Below the pieces are notes generated by a model. It was not told the DNA's origin, ran no database searches, and was given only the letters and a program-made list of their open reading frames with translations. DNA of 64,000 nucleotides. It comes from Arthrobacter globiformis. Lineage in GTDB: Bacteria > Actinomycetota > Actinomycetes > Actinomycetales > Micrococcaceae. Made by a program: the position numbers and the translations under genes. Location: assembly GCF_030815865.1 (NCBI RefSeq), contig NZ_JAUSXI010000001.1, positions 558,001 to 622,000 on the forward strand, given 5' to 3'. Below, in pieces: positions 1 through 8,633 of this stretch (positions within the stretch are counted from its first letter, which is position 1; each line of letters opens with the position of its first letter).

Positions 1-725
1 TCGTCATCGGCACCCTCATTGCCGCCATCATCGCCCTGGCCATCGCCACGCCGGTGTCCATCGGAGTGGCCCTCTTCATCTCGCACTTCGCCCCTCGCGG
101 CCTCGCGTCCGGCCTCGGCTACGTCATTGACCTTCTCGCCGCGATCCCTTCCGTGGTTTACGGTGCCTGGGGCGCAGCCTTCCTGGCCCCCCAAATTTCG
201 CCCGCGTACGGTTGGCTCGCCGCGAACATGGGCTGGCTGCCCATCTTCCAGGGACCTGCCTCCGCCACCGGCAAAACCATCCTGACCGCCGGCATCGTGC
301 TGTCCGTCATGGTAATTCCGATCATCACCTCGCTGTCCCGCGAGATCTTCCTCCAGACCCCCAAGCTGCACGAGGAAGCAGCCCTCGCGCTGGGTGCCAC
401 GCGCTGGGAAATGATCAAGATGTCGGTGCTGCCCTTCGCCCGCCCTGGCATTATCAGCGCCGTCATGCTGGGACTCGGCCGGGCCCTGGGCGAAACCATG
501 GCCGTGGCCCTAGTGCTGTCCTCCGGCGCGCTCACCGCCAGCCTGATCCAGTCCGGCAACCAGACCATCGCCGCCGAGATCGCCTTGAACTTCCCCGAGG
601 CCAGCGGCCTCAAGGTGAGCACCCTGATCGCCGCGGGCCTGGTCCTGTTCGTGATCACCCTCGCCGTCAACATGATCGCCCGGTGGATCATCAGCCGGCA
701 CAAAGAATTCTCGGGAGCCAACTAA
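1..725 (+). CDS. pstC: Phosphate ABC transporter permease PstC (5' truncated by window edge)
   Basis: Inner-membrane permease half of the high-affinity phosphate importer PstSCAB. The reading frame is open from base 3 at the window edge, so the N-terminus and the upstream pstS lie outside. About 240 C-terminal residues are visible, with several hydrophobic segments and the ABC-permease EAA-type loop (EEAALALGATRWEMIKMSVLP) that docks on the ATPase. The stop codon is immediately followed by the ATG of pstA, indicating one transcript and coupled translation. Family assignment is firm from the order pstC-pstA-pstB. Confidence 0.95.
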   Translation, partial: VIGTLIAAIIALAIATPVSIGVALFISHFAPRGLASGLGYVIDLLAAIPSVVYGAWGAAFLAPQISPAYGWLAANMGWLPIFQGPASATGKTILTAGIVLSVMVIPIITSLSREIFLQTPKLHEEAALALGATRWEMIKMSVLPFARPGIISAVMLGLGRALGETMAVALVLSSGALTASLIQSGNQTIAAEIALNFPEASGLKVSTLIAAGLVLFVITLAVNMIARWIISRHKEFSGAN

Positions 726-1835
726 ATGACCTCCACCCTGACCCCGGTCCGCAAGCGGTCAGCCCTGACCAAGGGCCAGTTGCCCAAGTACGCCCCCTAC
801 GTGGTCCTGGGCGTCGCGCTGGTCCTCGGGGCCGCCATCCTCGCCCTGATCGGATTCAATGCCTTCGGCTGGGGAGTCGTCTCCGCCATCCTGTTCGCTG
901 CAGGACTCGTCGGCTGGAGCGCCGCCGTTGAGGGCTCACGGAAGGCCAAGGACAAGCTGGCCACCTGCCTGGTGGTGGGCGCCTTCCTGGTGGCGCTGCT
1001 CCCGCTGATCTCCGTGATCTGGACCGTCATGGTCAACGGCATCCCGGGCCTGCTCAACCAGGGCTTCCTGGGGACCTCGATGAACGGCGTCACCGGCGTG
1101 TATGACAACCGGGCGGCAGAAGGCACCGGGCCGGTGGTCGGCGGCATCTACCATGCGCTCGTGGGCACCCTGCAGATCACCCTGCTGGCCACCGTCATCT
1201 CCGTGCCGGTGGGGCTGCTGACGGCGATCTACCTGGTCGAGTACGGCAACGACCGCCCGCTGGCCCGCGCCATCACGTTCTTCGTGGATGTCATGACCGG
1301 CATCCCGTCCATCGTCGCGGGCCTCTTCGCTGCGGCGTTCTTCTTCGCCGTAGTGGGTCCCGGCACCAAAACCGGCGCCGTCGCCGCCGTCGCACTGTCC
1401 GTGCTGATGATCCCGGTGGTGGTCCGATCCAGCGAGGAGATGCTGAAGATCGTGCCCAACGAGCTCCGCGAGGCAGCGTACGCCTTGGGCGTCCGCAAGT
1501 GGCGGACCATCCTTAAGGTGGTCATTCCGACGGCGATCTCCGGCATTGCGTCCGGCGTTACCCTGGCAATCGCCCGGGTGATCGGCGAGACCGCACCCAT
1601 CCTGGTGACAGCAGGGTTTGCGACCAGCATCAACAACAACGTGTTCGGTGGGTGGATGGCATCCCTGCCCACGTTCATTTACACGCAGATCCTGAACCCC
1701 ACCTCCCCGTCCAACCCCGATCCGTCGTCGCAGCGGGCGTGGGGTGCAGCACTGGTGCTCATCATCCTGGTGATGCTGCTTAACCTCGGCGCCCGCCTGA
1801 TTGCCCGGGTCTTCGCCCCCAAGGCAGGCCGCTAG
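726..1835 (+). CDS. pstA: Phosphate ABC transporter permease PstA
   Basis: Second permease subunit of the PstSCAB importer, 369 residues, longer than many PstA proteins because of an actinobacterial N-terminal extension with extra membrane segments (roughly residues 25-100). The C-terminal half has the permease core with an EAA loop (ELREAAYALGVRKWRTILKVV). The start is the ATG directly after the pstC stop. The gap to pstB is 86 bp and contains a short tandem duplication of a 14-base GC-rich unit, with no clear terminator. Confidence 0.95.
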   Translation: MTSTLTPVRKRSALTKGQLPKYAPYVVLGVALVLGAAILALIGFNAFGWGVVSAILFAAGLVGWSAAVEGSRKAKDKLATCLVVGAFLVALLPLISVIWTVMVNGIPGLLNQGFLGTSMNGVTGVYDNRAAEGTGPVVGGIYHALVGTLQITLLATVISVPVGLLTAIYLVEYGNDRPLARAITFFVDVMTGIPSIVAGLFAAAFFFAVVGPGTKTGAVAAVALSVLMIPVVVRSSEEMLKIVPNELREAAYALGVRKWRTILKVVIPTAISGIASGVTLAIARVIGETAPILVTAGFATSINNNVFGGWMASLPTFIYTQILNPTSPSNPDPSSQRAWGAALVLIILVMLLNLGARLIARVFAPKAGR

Positions 1836-1921
1836 GCCGGACCGCCCACACCGGACCGCCCACACCGGCCAGTGCGGCCGGGATCTAGACTTCAATACAT
1901 ACCAGCAAGTTAAGGAACATC

Positions 1922-2701
1922 ATGTCCAAGCGCATCGACGTCAAAGACCTGAACGTGTACTACGGCAATTTCCTGGCCGTGGAAGACGTCAGCATCAACA
2001 TCGAGGCCAAGTCCGTCACGGCGTTCATCGGCCCCTCGGGCTGCGGCAAGTCCACCTTCCTGCGCACGCTCAACCGCATGCACGAGGTGCTGCCCGGCGC
2101 CCGGGTGGAGGGTGAGGTGCTGCTCGACGGCGACAACCTGTACGGACCCGGCGTGGACCCGGTGACGGTGCGCTCCCAGATCGGCATGGTGTTCCAGCGG
2201 CCCAACCCGTTCCCCACCATGTCCATCCGGGACAACGTCCTGGCCGGCGTGAAACTGAACAACCAGAAGATCTCCAAGGGCGAGGCCGATGCCCTGGTGG
2301 AGCGCTCGCTCCGCGGCGCCAACCTCTGGAACGAGGTCAAGGACCGGCTGGAGAAGCCCGGTTCGGGACTGTCCGGCGGCCAGCAGCAGCGCCTCTGCAT
2401 CGCCCGCGCCATTGCCGTGGAGCCGCAGGTGATCCTCATGGATGAGCCGTGTTCCGCCCTGGACCCGATCTCCACCCTGGCCGTTGAGGACCTCATCAAT
2501 GAGCTCAAGGACCAGTACACCGTGGTGATCGTGACCCACAACATGCAGCAGGCCGCCCGAGTCTCGGACAAGACGGCGTTCTTCAACATCGCCGGCACCG
2601 GCAAGCCCGGCAAGCTCATCGAGTTCGCCGAAACCAGCACCATCTTCAACAACCCGAGCCAGAAGGCCACCGAGGACTACGTCTCCGGCCGCTTCGGATA
2701 A
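1922..2701 (+). CDS. pstB: Phosphate ABC transporter ATP-binding protein PstB
   Basis: ATPase that powers PstCA. The 259 residues have normal PstB length and all motifs: Walker [10 protein letters not shown] (about residues 37-45), Q-loop, signature LSGGQQQR, Walker [14 protein letters not shown] and the switch histidine in IVTHNMQQ. The start ATG has an AAGGA Shine-Dalgarno sequence a few bases upstream. It ends the pst operon; the next gene (pit) is convergent, 54 bp away. No strong intrinsic terminator is evident there apart from a short T run. Confidence 0.97.
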   Translation: MSKRIDVKDLNVYYGNFLAVEDVSINIEAKSVTAFIGPSGCGKSTFLRTLNRMHEVLPGARVEGEVLLDGDNLYGPGVDPVTVRSQIGMVFQRPNPFPTMSIRDNVLAGVKLNNQKISKGEADALVERSLRGANLWNEVKDRLEKPGSGLSGGQQQRLCIARAIAVEPQVILMDEPCSALDPISTLAVEDLINELKDQYTVVIVTHNMQQAARVSDKTAFFNIAGTGKPGKLIEFAETSTIFNNPSQKATEDYVSGRFG

Positions 2702-2755
2702 TCCCCGCCGGCTCCCAGCCCTCGCAAGCTCAGGCCGGGCCCCCGCGTTGCTTTT

Positions 2756-3772
2756 TTAAGCCGCAATCAGCGGGGAGAGCGCCAGCTCCAGGACGAAGGC
2801 GCCCGCGGCGGTGGCTGCCGGCGTCAGGACCCACAGGGACAGGATCCGTATGACCAGCTTGCGGTGGCTGGTGGCAAACTGCTGGTTTTCCCCCGCGCCG
2901 AGCACGGCGGACGTGACCGTGTGGGTGGTGGAAACGGGCCAGTGCAGCCCGATGGCACCAATAAACAGCAGGAGCGCGCTGAAGCCCTGGGCCACCACTC
3001 CGCGCAGCGGATCGATCCGGGTGAGCCGGTAGCCAATGGTGTGCGAGATGCGCCAGCCGCCGAACAGCGTCCCCACCGTGATCATGACCGCGGACAGCAG
3101 CGCCACCCACATTGGAAGCGAGCCGCCGTCGGAATAGCCGGCGGCCAGCAGCGCCAGGATGAGCACTGCGCTGACCCGCTGGCCGTCCTGCAGCCCGTGG
3201 CCAAAGGCCACGGCCCCGGCGGCGATGGACTGGGCCGCCCGGAACCGCTTGTTGACAACGCTCGGCTGGGCGTAGCGCGCAGCCCAGGTGACGGGAAACA
3301 CCAGCAGGTACGCGGCGATGAAGGCTATAACAGGCGAGAGGGCCAGGGGGAGGACCACCTGAAAGAGGAGTGACTGGTCCACGCCGCCCACCGAGTTGCC
3401 GCCCACCACCGCGCTGGCGGTACCGGCGCCCGCCAGTCCGCCCACCAGGGCATGCGTGGAGGAGGAGGGAACGCCCCGCCACCATAGGAAAATGCCCCAG
3501 GCGCACGCGCTGGCGAGGCCGGCGGCGATGATGGTCAGGCCGATGTTCCCGGGAGGGAGGGCCACCCAGTTCTGGCTGATGGCCACGGCCAGTCCGGCGC
3601 TGAGAAAGGCGCCGATGAGATTGAAAAGGGCGGCCAGCAGGACGGCAATGGTGGGGGTCAGGGCGCGCGTCCGCACGGCCAGGGCAACGGACGTGGACAC
3701 ATCCCGGAAGCCGTTGATGAAGGCAAATGCCGCGCTGAGGAGCACCACGAAGGCGAAGAGGAACAGCGTCAC
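2756..3772 (-). CDS. pit: Low-affinity inorganic phosphate transporter, PiT family
   Basis: Proton- or metal-phosphate symporter of the PiT family, about 338 residues with some ten hydrophobic segments. The signature repeats are recognisable near the N-terminus (FINGFRDVSTSVALAVRTRAL) and in the C-terminal half (GLHWPVSTTHTVTSAVLGAG). The chosen GTG start lies one base after the stop of the upstream DUF47 gene, so translation is probably coupled; the longer in-frame extension would overlap that gene and reads like its shadow. It converges on the pst operon, putting two phosphate uptake systems side by side. Confidence 0.9.
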   Translation of the reverse strand: MTLFLFAFVVLLSAAFAFINGFRDVSTSVALAVRTRALTPTIAVLLAALFNLIGAFLSAGLAVAISQNWVALPPGNIGLTIIAAGLASACAWGIFLWWRGVPSSSTHALVGGLAGAGTASAVVGGNSVGGVDQSLLFQVVLPLALSPVIAFIAAYLLVFPVTWAARYAQPSVVNKRFRAAQSIAAGAVAFGHGLQDGQRVSAVLILALLAAGYSDGGSLPMWVALLSAVMITVGTLFGGWRISHTIGYRLTRIDPLRGVVAQGFSALLLFIGAIGLHWPVSTTHTVTSAVLGAGENQQFATSHRKLVIRILSLWVLTPAATAAGAFVLELALSPLIAA

Positions 3773-3773
3773 C

Positions 3774-4391
3774 TCAGGATTCCTTGACGATGATGCTGCC
3801 CACCTGGGTGGCGATCCGGCGCATGTCCTTGGTGACGTCGACCAGCTGGTTGGCGATGTCCCGGTTGCGGGCATACTGGGCTGATTTCATTTCCTTGAGC
3901 ATGTCCGCGACCCAGACGCGGTGCGTGCGTTCGGCCCGCTTGGCCAGGCGAAGGACCTCGATCCAGTAGTCCTCGAGGTCGTCCAGGTTGTTTAGCCGGC
4001 GCATGGCGTCAGCCGTCAGCTCAGCCTGGCGGCTGATGATTTCCAGCTGGTCGGCCGCGCGCTTCGGCAGCCGGTCCAGGTTGTAAAGCGCCACCAGCTC
4101 GGCGGCGGCGTCCAGCTTTTCTATGGCTTCATTCAGGCTCTGCGAGAGGGCATACATGTCCTCGCGCGGGAGTGGATTCACAAAGCTGGTGCGCATGTGA
4201 GTCAGGAGAGCGAAGTGCAGCTCGGCCGACTTCGCCTCGTGGTTGTGCATGTCCTCCACCAGCCGGTGGTGTTCGGTGGCCGGCGCGCCGAGGATTTCCG
4301 CCATGGTGGCGCTGGCAAAAACGATCTGCCGGGCCAGCTGCGAAAGAAGGTTCAGGCCTGCGGGCTCCTGGGGAAAAAGGCGCAGCTTCAT
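3774..4391 (-). CDS. DUF47 (PhoU-like) Pit accessory protein
   Basis: A 205-residue helical protein of the DUF47/PhoU-like family, usually encoded beside PiT transporters and thought to modulate them. The sequence is rich in heptad-like acidic/basic helices, e.g. ALSQSLNEAIEKLDAAAEL and DMLKEMKSAQ, consistent with the family's helical bundle. It starts with ATG preceded by a CCGGAG sequence and is followed after one base by the GTG of pit. The leader between the upstream gene and this start contains the 84-nt cloverleaf element described separately. Confidence 0.9.
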   Translation of the reverse strand: MKLRLFPQEPAGLNLLSQLARQIVFASATMAEILGAPATEHHRLVEDMHNHEAKSAELHFALLTHMRTSFVNPLPREDMYALSQSLNEAIEKLDAAAELVALYNLDRLPKRAADQLEIISRQAELTADAMRRLNNLDDLEDYWIEVLRLAKRAERTHRVWVADMLKEMKSAQYARNRDIANQLVDVTKDMRRIATQVGSIIVKES

Positions 4392-4503
4392 GAGTACCGG
4401 TCTCCGGAGGATCGTCAGGGCGGGACGCTGCGGGAGGTTTGACTTGACGTCGGAGCCGCAGCTAGTCAGTACTTTACCGGCAGCCGGATGAGGGCATAAA
4501 AAT

Positions 4504-4587
4504 GGTGCCGAACCGGATACGCCTCTCGGCGGTAGGCCGCTCTAGGCGGCTAAATGTTGAAGCCCGGGGGTTTCGCGGTTCGGCACC
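4504..4587. other. 84-nt cloverleaf-like inverted-repeat element, probably a structured RNA or structured terminator
   Basis: Two perfect 12-base arms (GGTGCCGAACCG at 4504-4515, CGGTTCGGCACC at 4576-4587) enclose three further hairpins: CGCC/GGCG (4520-4523 with 4528-4531), GCCGC/GCGGC (4536-4540 with 4546-4550) and GAAGCC/GGTTTC (4559-4564 with 4569-4574, one G-U pair). Together they make a four-way junction. On the minus strand the closing stem is followed by ATTTTTAT, as in an intrinsic terminator; it lies after the stop of the hypothetical gene and 112 nt before the DUF47-pit operon. No known RNA family was recognised. Confidence 0.7.
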
Positions 4588-4646
4588 TATTTCAGTCTTC
4601 TACTTTGGCTAAGCCAAGTCAACATTGACAGATCGGGCCTGATGGG

Positions 4647-5306
4647 TCAGTCAAGCTCACCGAGGCGCCAGGCGTTGGCAGCGTGCTCCAGGTCCTCTGC
4701 GGTCTTCACGAGCAAGTGGGAGTTGCGTGTCAGCTTGCGCGCGTGGCTCTCGTTGGAATGCTCCGCGCCGTCTGCGAGCGTGGCCTGGCCGAGCGCCACA
4801 ACCCGGCAAAAAGCGGCAGAGCGCTCCAGCGCAACGTCGAACTCGCCGTCGAAGGCCCCTGATAGGATCGCGTCCGCCATGATCTTCATTTCATCGGCGC
4901 CCGGCGGCTCGGCCGCGCCAGCCACCACATTAGAGACCTGGGCGGTGTCCTTGCCCGCCTTGAAATAAACGGAGATGCGCTCGGGATCCTGCACCGTTGC
5001 TGCGCGGAGGGCGTACAGCCGCCACAGCGCACCGGGCAGCGAGCGTGCCGGGCTTTCAGCCCACATCTCTGCTATCGCCTCAAGGCCCTGCTCGTCGGCC
5101 AGCTTGACCAGCCGTTTGGTGATGACGGGATCATCGCTGTCCCGCCCGTGGCGCACCAGGGCCTGGGCGGCCAGATGCGCAGCTTCCGAGACGCGCGCCG
5201 GATCGGCGCCGCCTGCGAAAGGTTCGAAATCGATGGGCGCAAAAGGCTTCGGTTTGTGGTGCCGCTCCGCCCCGCCCGGGCCGCTGGTTCCTGCGTTCTG
5301 GCTCAT
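4647..5306 (-). CDS. Conserved hypothetical protein, mostly helical
   Basis: A 219-residue soluble protein with no signal peptide or membrane segment. The N-terminal 35 residues are Pro/Gly/Lys rich and look disordered; the rest reads as amphipathic helices. I recognise it only as a type of protein common in Arthrobacter relatives and cannot assign a function. The ATG start has AGGAG about 12 bases upstream. The gene stands alone, reading away from the tRNA-Lys gene, and its stop is followed by the cloverleaf element, which may terminate it. Confidence 0.75.
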   Translation of the reverse strand: MSQNAGTSGPGGAERHHKPKPFAPIDFEPFAGGADPARVSEAAHLAAQALVRHGRDSDDPVITKRLVKLADEQGLEAIAEMWAESPARSLPGALWRLYALRAATVQDPERISVYFKAGKDTAQVSNVVAGAAEPPGADEMKIMADAILSGAFDGEFDVALERSAAFCRVVALGQATLADGAEHSNESHARKLTRNSHLLVKTAEDLEHAANAWRLGELD

Positions 5307-5551
5307 GGTCCCACGCTACTCCTGCAGGGAACCGGAATCGAGCGTCCTTGTAGTGCCTGCGTTGCCCGGAAACAGCGCCCGGAGAATCCCGCGAACCCTT
5401 GCTGCCTCCCGGCAAAGACACGTTCGACGGCGGCGGCGGGGCGCCGTGCTGAAGTCGCCGCCGTCTGGGGTACAGTATTAAACGTTCAGAAATGGACTGG
5501 AACTGTTTCGCGTTTGCAGGCTTTTGGGGCCCGCATTCCAGCAGGCAGTTT

Positions 5552-5624
5552 GGGCCTTTAGCTCAGTTGGTAGAGCATCGGACTTTTAATCCGTGGGTCG
5601 TGGGTTCGATCCCCACAGGGCCCA
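5552..5624 (+). tRNA. tRNA-Lys (anticodon UUU)
   Basis: A 73-nt cloverleaf: acceptor stem GGGCCTT/AGGGCCC, D-arm GCTC/GAGC, anticodon loop CTTTTAA with anticodon TTT at 5585-5587, and T-arm GTGGG-TTCGATC-CCCAC. The discriminator base is A and CCA is not encoded, as is common in actinobacteria. The first anticodon-stem pair is T-T, which is tolerated. A strong intrinsic terminator follows 20 bases later. Confidence 0.97.
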
Positions 5625-5643
5625 CTCTTTTAGCGAAGAGTGG

Positions 5644-5683
5644 AAAATCCCCGGCTTCCTGGCAACAGGAATCCGGGGATTTT
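5644..5683 (+). terminator. Rho-independent terminator after tRNA-Lys
   Basis: Perfect 11-base arms (AAAATCCCCGG and CCGGGGATTTT) around an 18-base loop, followed by more T residues. It can act in both directions, ending the tRNA transcript and the convergent hemA-like transcript whose stop is about 50 bases further on. Confidence 0.92.
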
Positions 5684-5729
5684 TTATTTGCGGGATTATC
5701 GGAAAACGGGGTAATAGGACAAACGGCGG

Positions 5730-7256
5730 CTAACTCGCTGCCGGCAGGGTGTCCTCCGCGGTCTGAAGGTCCTGGCGCTCCCGGGCCGGGCAGCCCTGCG
5801 GGCCCGTTGTCTCCTTCGCTGCCGCGTGCGCTTCCACGCCTGCCGTCACGTCCAGCCCGAACAGTGTTTCAAGGGCAGCGGTGTACTCGTCCTGTCGGCC
5901 GGCTGCCGCCAGTTCGCGCCCCCGCGCGGTTGGCACGTGCAGGAGCTGCCGCACCACCCGCCGCAGGGCGAATTCCACCGCTTCCGCCGTGGCCGTGCAG
6001 CCGTGCTGGTTCTTCACCCGCGCCACTTCATCCGCCAGTACCGACTGCATGTGTCCGCGCAGCGCTACGATCGCCGGATCCAGAAGCCGCGCCTGCCGGT
6101 CCTCCACAAACCTCAGGGCGGCCTGCCGGACCAGCTCACCGGCCTGCCGGACGACGTCGGTTTGTTCACGCGGCGAGGCCAGCCGCACATGCTCCAGCGT
6201 GATGAGGTCAAGCCCGGGCAGTTCGCCTACTTCCGGCTCAAAGTCCCGGCTGAGAGCGAGATCGACGACGACGAGCGGGGCGGCAGCGCCCTGCCGGAAG
6301 GTCCGAAAGTCCTCGGAGCCGAGCCTGGGGCCGCGGCCGCTGCAGCCGATCACCACATCCGCTCCGCGGACGGCAGCGGGCAGATCCTCGGAGGTCAGGC
6401 CGGTGGCGCCCCGCCCTGACGCAAATGCTTCGGCCCGTCCGGACCAGGAAAACACGGAGACCGCAGAACACGCCCTTGCCGCCAGAAGCGCGAGGGTAGA
6501 GCCGGCGTAGGCCCCGGTGCCGATGACCACCACGGACAGTCCCGAGAGGTCCTGGCGTCCGAGCTTGGAGAGGGCTCCCAGCTTGGATGAGGCCACGTCC
6601 AAGGCAACGGACACCATGGAGCGGCCTGCCTCACCCAGGGCCGTCAGCGAGCCAACTTCGCGGGCGGCCCGGGATGCTGCCTGAAAAAGCCGGACCAGTG
6701 CTCCGCTGGCCGTCCCGGCCTCTTGGGCGGAGGCCAGCGAGCGGCGCAGTTGGCCGGCGATTTCCCGTTCGCCCACCACTGCCGAGTCAAGGCCGGCGCC
6801 CACCGAGAAGAGATGCTCGGTCATGGCGGTGCCCGTCAGGCAGTCAAGGGCGCGGTCGAGTTCGTAAGGGGAAACACCCGAACATGTGCTGATGACATGC
6901 AGAACGCGCTTTCTGGTGATGTCCGGATCCGCGGCCGGAGCAACGTCGCAATAGACCTCAAACCGGTTGCACGTGGCGAGCACAACTGCTCCTGCCACGC
7001 CGTCCACGTCCGCAATAACGTCCGAAGTAATACGGACGGGTCCCGAACCGAGCCGGGCCAGGAACTCCAGGCCGGATCCCCGGCCTTCCTCGCCACCAGC
7101 CGGTTCGGGACCCCCGTATCCGGACCGCGGAATGGGACCCCGGTCCGGTGTGCGGGCATGATGGGAAACCACAAGAGCAAACTGCCTTTCTGACGGGGGT
7201 AATCCTTTTATGGACCCCCCTGCACCCTGCAACAATTCGGCCCCCTTCCGCCGCAA
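5730..7256 (-). CDS. hemA: Glutamyl-tRNA reductase (divergent HemA)
   Basis: NADPH-dependent reductase converting glutamyl-tRNA to glutamate-1-semialdehyde, the first step of C5 tetrapyrrole synthesis. It shows the catalytic-cysteine motif VLATCNRFEVY, the VGEREIAGQLRRS segment, a Rossmann nucleotide-binding region (VVVIGTGAYAGSTLALLAARA) and the C-terminal dimerisation helix. The start is uncertain: TTG at 7256 gives 508 residues, while GTG at 7172 would remove the first conserved strand (FALVV), so a start upstream of it is needed. No other heme gene is nearby, and the N-terminal domain carries an unusual Pro/Gly/Arg insertion, so this may be a second, divergent copy. Confidence 0.85.
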   Translation of the reverse strand: MRRKGAELLQGAGGSIKGLPPSERQFALVVSHHARTPDRGPIPRSGYGGPEPAGGEEGRGSGLEFLARLGSGPVRITSDVIADVDGVAGAVVLATCNRFEVYCDVAPAADPDITRKRVLHVISTCSGVSPYELDRALDCLTGTAMTEHLFSVGAGLDSAVVGEREIAGQLRRSLASAQEAGTASGALVRLFQAASRAAREVGSLTALGEAGRSMVSVALDVASSKLGALSKLGRQDLSGLSVVVIGTGAYAGSTLALLAARACSAVSVFSWSGRAEAFASGRGATGLTSEDLPAAVRGADVVIGCSGRGPRLGSEDFRTFRQGAAAPLVVVDLALSRDFEPEVGELPGLDLITLEHVRLASPREQTDVVRQAGELVRQAALRFVEDRQARLLDPAIVALRGHMQSVLADEVARVKNQHGCTATAEAVEFALRRVVRQLLHVPTARGRELAAAGRQDEYTAALETLFGLDVTAGVEAHAAAKETTGPQGCPARERQDLQTAEDTLPAAS

Positions 7257-7376
7257 CGTTCCCCATCCTGTCCTGCCGCGCCACTTGGTAGCCGCCCCGG
7301 GTGGTGGACCGCGCGGCCACCGTTTCCGGACCGGTCCCGCAGGTGGCCGCCGCTAAGAGGACACCGCCGGTTGTCG

Positions 7377-7443
7377 CTGGGGCCAGGCGACGTTGCCTGG
7401 CCCCAGAGCCAAGAGACCTTGCAGAAAGGGTGGGGTACCCACC
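7377..7443. promoter_or_regulatory. Paired inverted repeats in the hemA-lacI divergent promoter region
   Basis: A perfect 12-base inverted repeat (CTGGGGCCAGGC at 7377-7388, GCCTGGCCCCAG at 7395-7406, 6-base loop) is followed by a smaller palindrome GGTGGG-GTA-CCCACC at 7429-7443. A TTGACG box at 7455-7460 and a partly symmetric TGCAACGATGTA at 7480-7491 lie just downstream, before the LacI gene. These are candidate operator or attenuator elements; the assignment is inferred from symmetry only. Confidence 0.45.
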
Positions 7444-7541
7444 TTGGGAAATTCTTGACGGGCGGGGCGGCCTGCATTCTGCAACGATGTAGCTGAGGAA
7501 GATGTACCCGATGGCGATGTCTGCGGTGAAAGGGGCTTTGC

Positions 7542-8633
7542 ATGGCCGTGACAATGAACGATGTTGCCCGCGCGGCCGGAGTTTCCCTGAAAACCGTGTC
7601 GAACGTGCTCAACAACTATGAGTTCATCAGGCCAGCCACCCGGCAGAAAGTGCTGGACGCAATCGCCGAGCTCGGGTACGAGGCCAACTTGACGGCGCGG
7701 AGCCTGAGGTCCGGAAAGTCCCGCATGCTGGGCCTGGTGGTGTCCGACCTCTCCGTGCCGTATTACGCAGAGCTCGCTTCCCGGCTTATGACGGTGGCAG
7801 CCGCCCGGGACTATCGCGTCCTGGTGGAGCAGTCTGCGGCGACCAGGGCCAACGAGTTGACTGCCCTGCAGGGATCCCTCAGCCAGCTGACGGACGGCCT
7901 CCTGTTCACTCCGCTGGTGCTCGACGCGGACGCCCTGGCCGCCGCCCGCCGCGGCACCAAGCCCCTCGTGATGCTGGGCGAGCACATCGACGACCCGCGG
8001 TTCGACCAGGTCACCATGAAGAATGTTGGCGCGGCCAAGGCCATGACGGCCCACCTGCTCGCGGGAGGCCGGCGTCGTATTGCGGTGATCGGTGCTTCCC
8101 CTGGGGACCGTGCCGGTTCGCCTGGCCTTCGGCTGGCCGGATACCGGGTGGCGCTGGCCGAGGCGGGAGTCGACTTTGATCCGGCCTTGATTGTGCCGGC
8201 GGAATGGCGCCGTGACGGGGGCGCGTCCGCGGTGGCGAGGCTGCTCGACGGCGGCCAGCCGTTCGACGCCGTCTTTGGACTGAATGACGCCCTGGCCCTG
8301 GGCGCGATGCACGAACTGCTGCTCCGCGGGGTCAGGGTGCCCGAGGAAGCGGCCGTGGCCGGGTTCGACGATATCGATGAGGCGCGGTTCTCGTCCCCGT
8401 CGCTGACCACTGTTGCTCCCGGCATGAACGAGATCGCCGAGCGGTGCGTGCAGCTGCTGATCGACCGGATCGAGGGGAACGAGAAGGCCGCTTCCGGCGT
8501 TCATGTGGAAGCAGAATTTGAACTGAGGATCCGTGCCTCGGCCCCCGCAGCCCGGGTTTCGCAGTTGCCGCAAACGGGTACCTCACCTACACCGACACCG
8601 ACACCGGCAGCGGAAGGAAAGGTGGACCCATGA
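7542..8633 (+). CDS. LacI-family transcriptional regulator
   Basis: A 363-residue repressor-type regulator. The N-terminal helix-turn-helix and hinge (MNDVARAAGVSLKTVSNVLN, about residues 5-24) are typical, followed by a periplasmic-binding-protein-like ligand domain ending in the VAGFDDIDEARFSSPSLTTV segment. The ATG has a good AAAGGGG ribosome-binding site. The Pro/Thr-rich C-terminus overlaps the next gene by four bases (ATGA), so both are co-translated and the effector may be related to the hydrolase's substrate. Ligand not predictable from sequence. Confidence 0.93.
   Translation: MAVTMNDVARAAGVSLKTVSNVLNNYEFIRPATRQKVLDAIAELGYEANLTARSLRSGKSRMLGLVVSDLSVPYYAELASRLMTVAAARDYRVLVEQSAATRANELTALQGSLSQLTDGLLFTPLVLDADALAAARRGTKPLVMLGEHIDDPRFDQVTMKNVGAAKAMTAHLLAGGRRRIAVIGASPGDRAGSPGLRLAGYRVALAEAGVDFDPALIVPAEWRRDGGASAVARLLDGGQPFDAVFGLNDALALGAMHELLLRGVRVPEEAAVAGFDDIDEARFSSPSLTTVAPGMNEIAERCVQLLIDRIEGNEKAASGVHVEAEFELRIRASAPAARVSQLPQTGTSPTPTPTPAAEGKVDP

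Noticed and set aside
2702..2755. Terminator between pstB and pit
   Set aside because: Only a short T-run is present; no stable hairpin could be drawn next to it.
4504..4587. Possible tRNA or tmRNA end
   Set aside because: The closing stem is 12 bp, there is no T-loop GTTCRA in the right place, no tRNA-sized anticodon arm, and no tag peptide or long tmRNA body.
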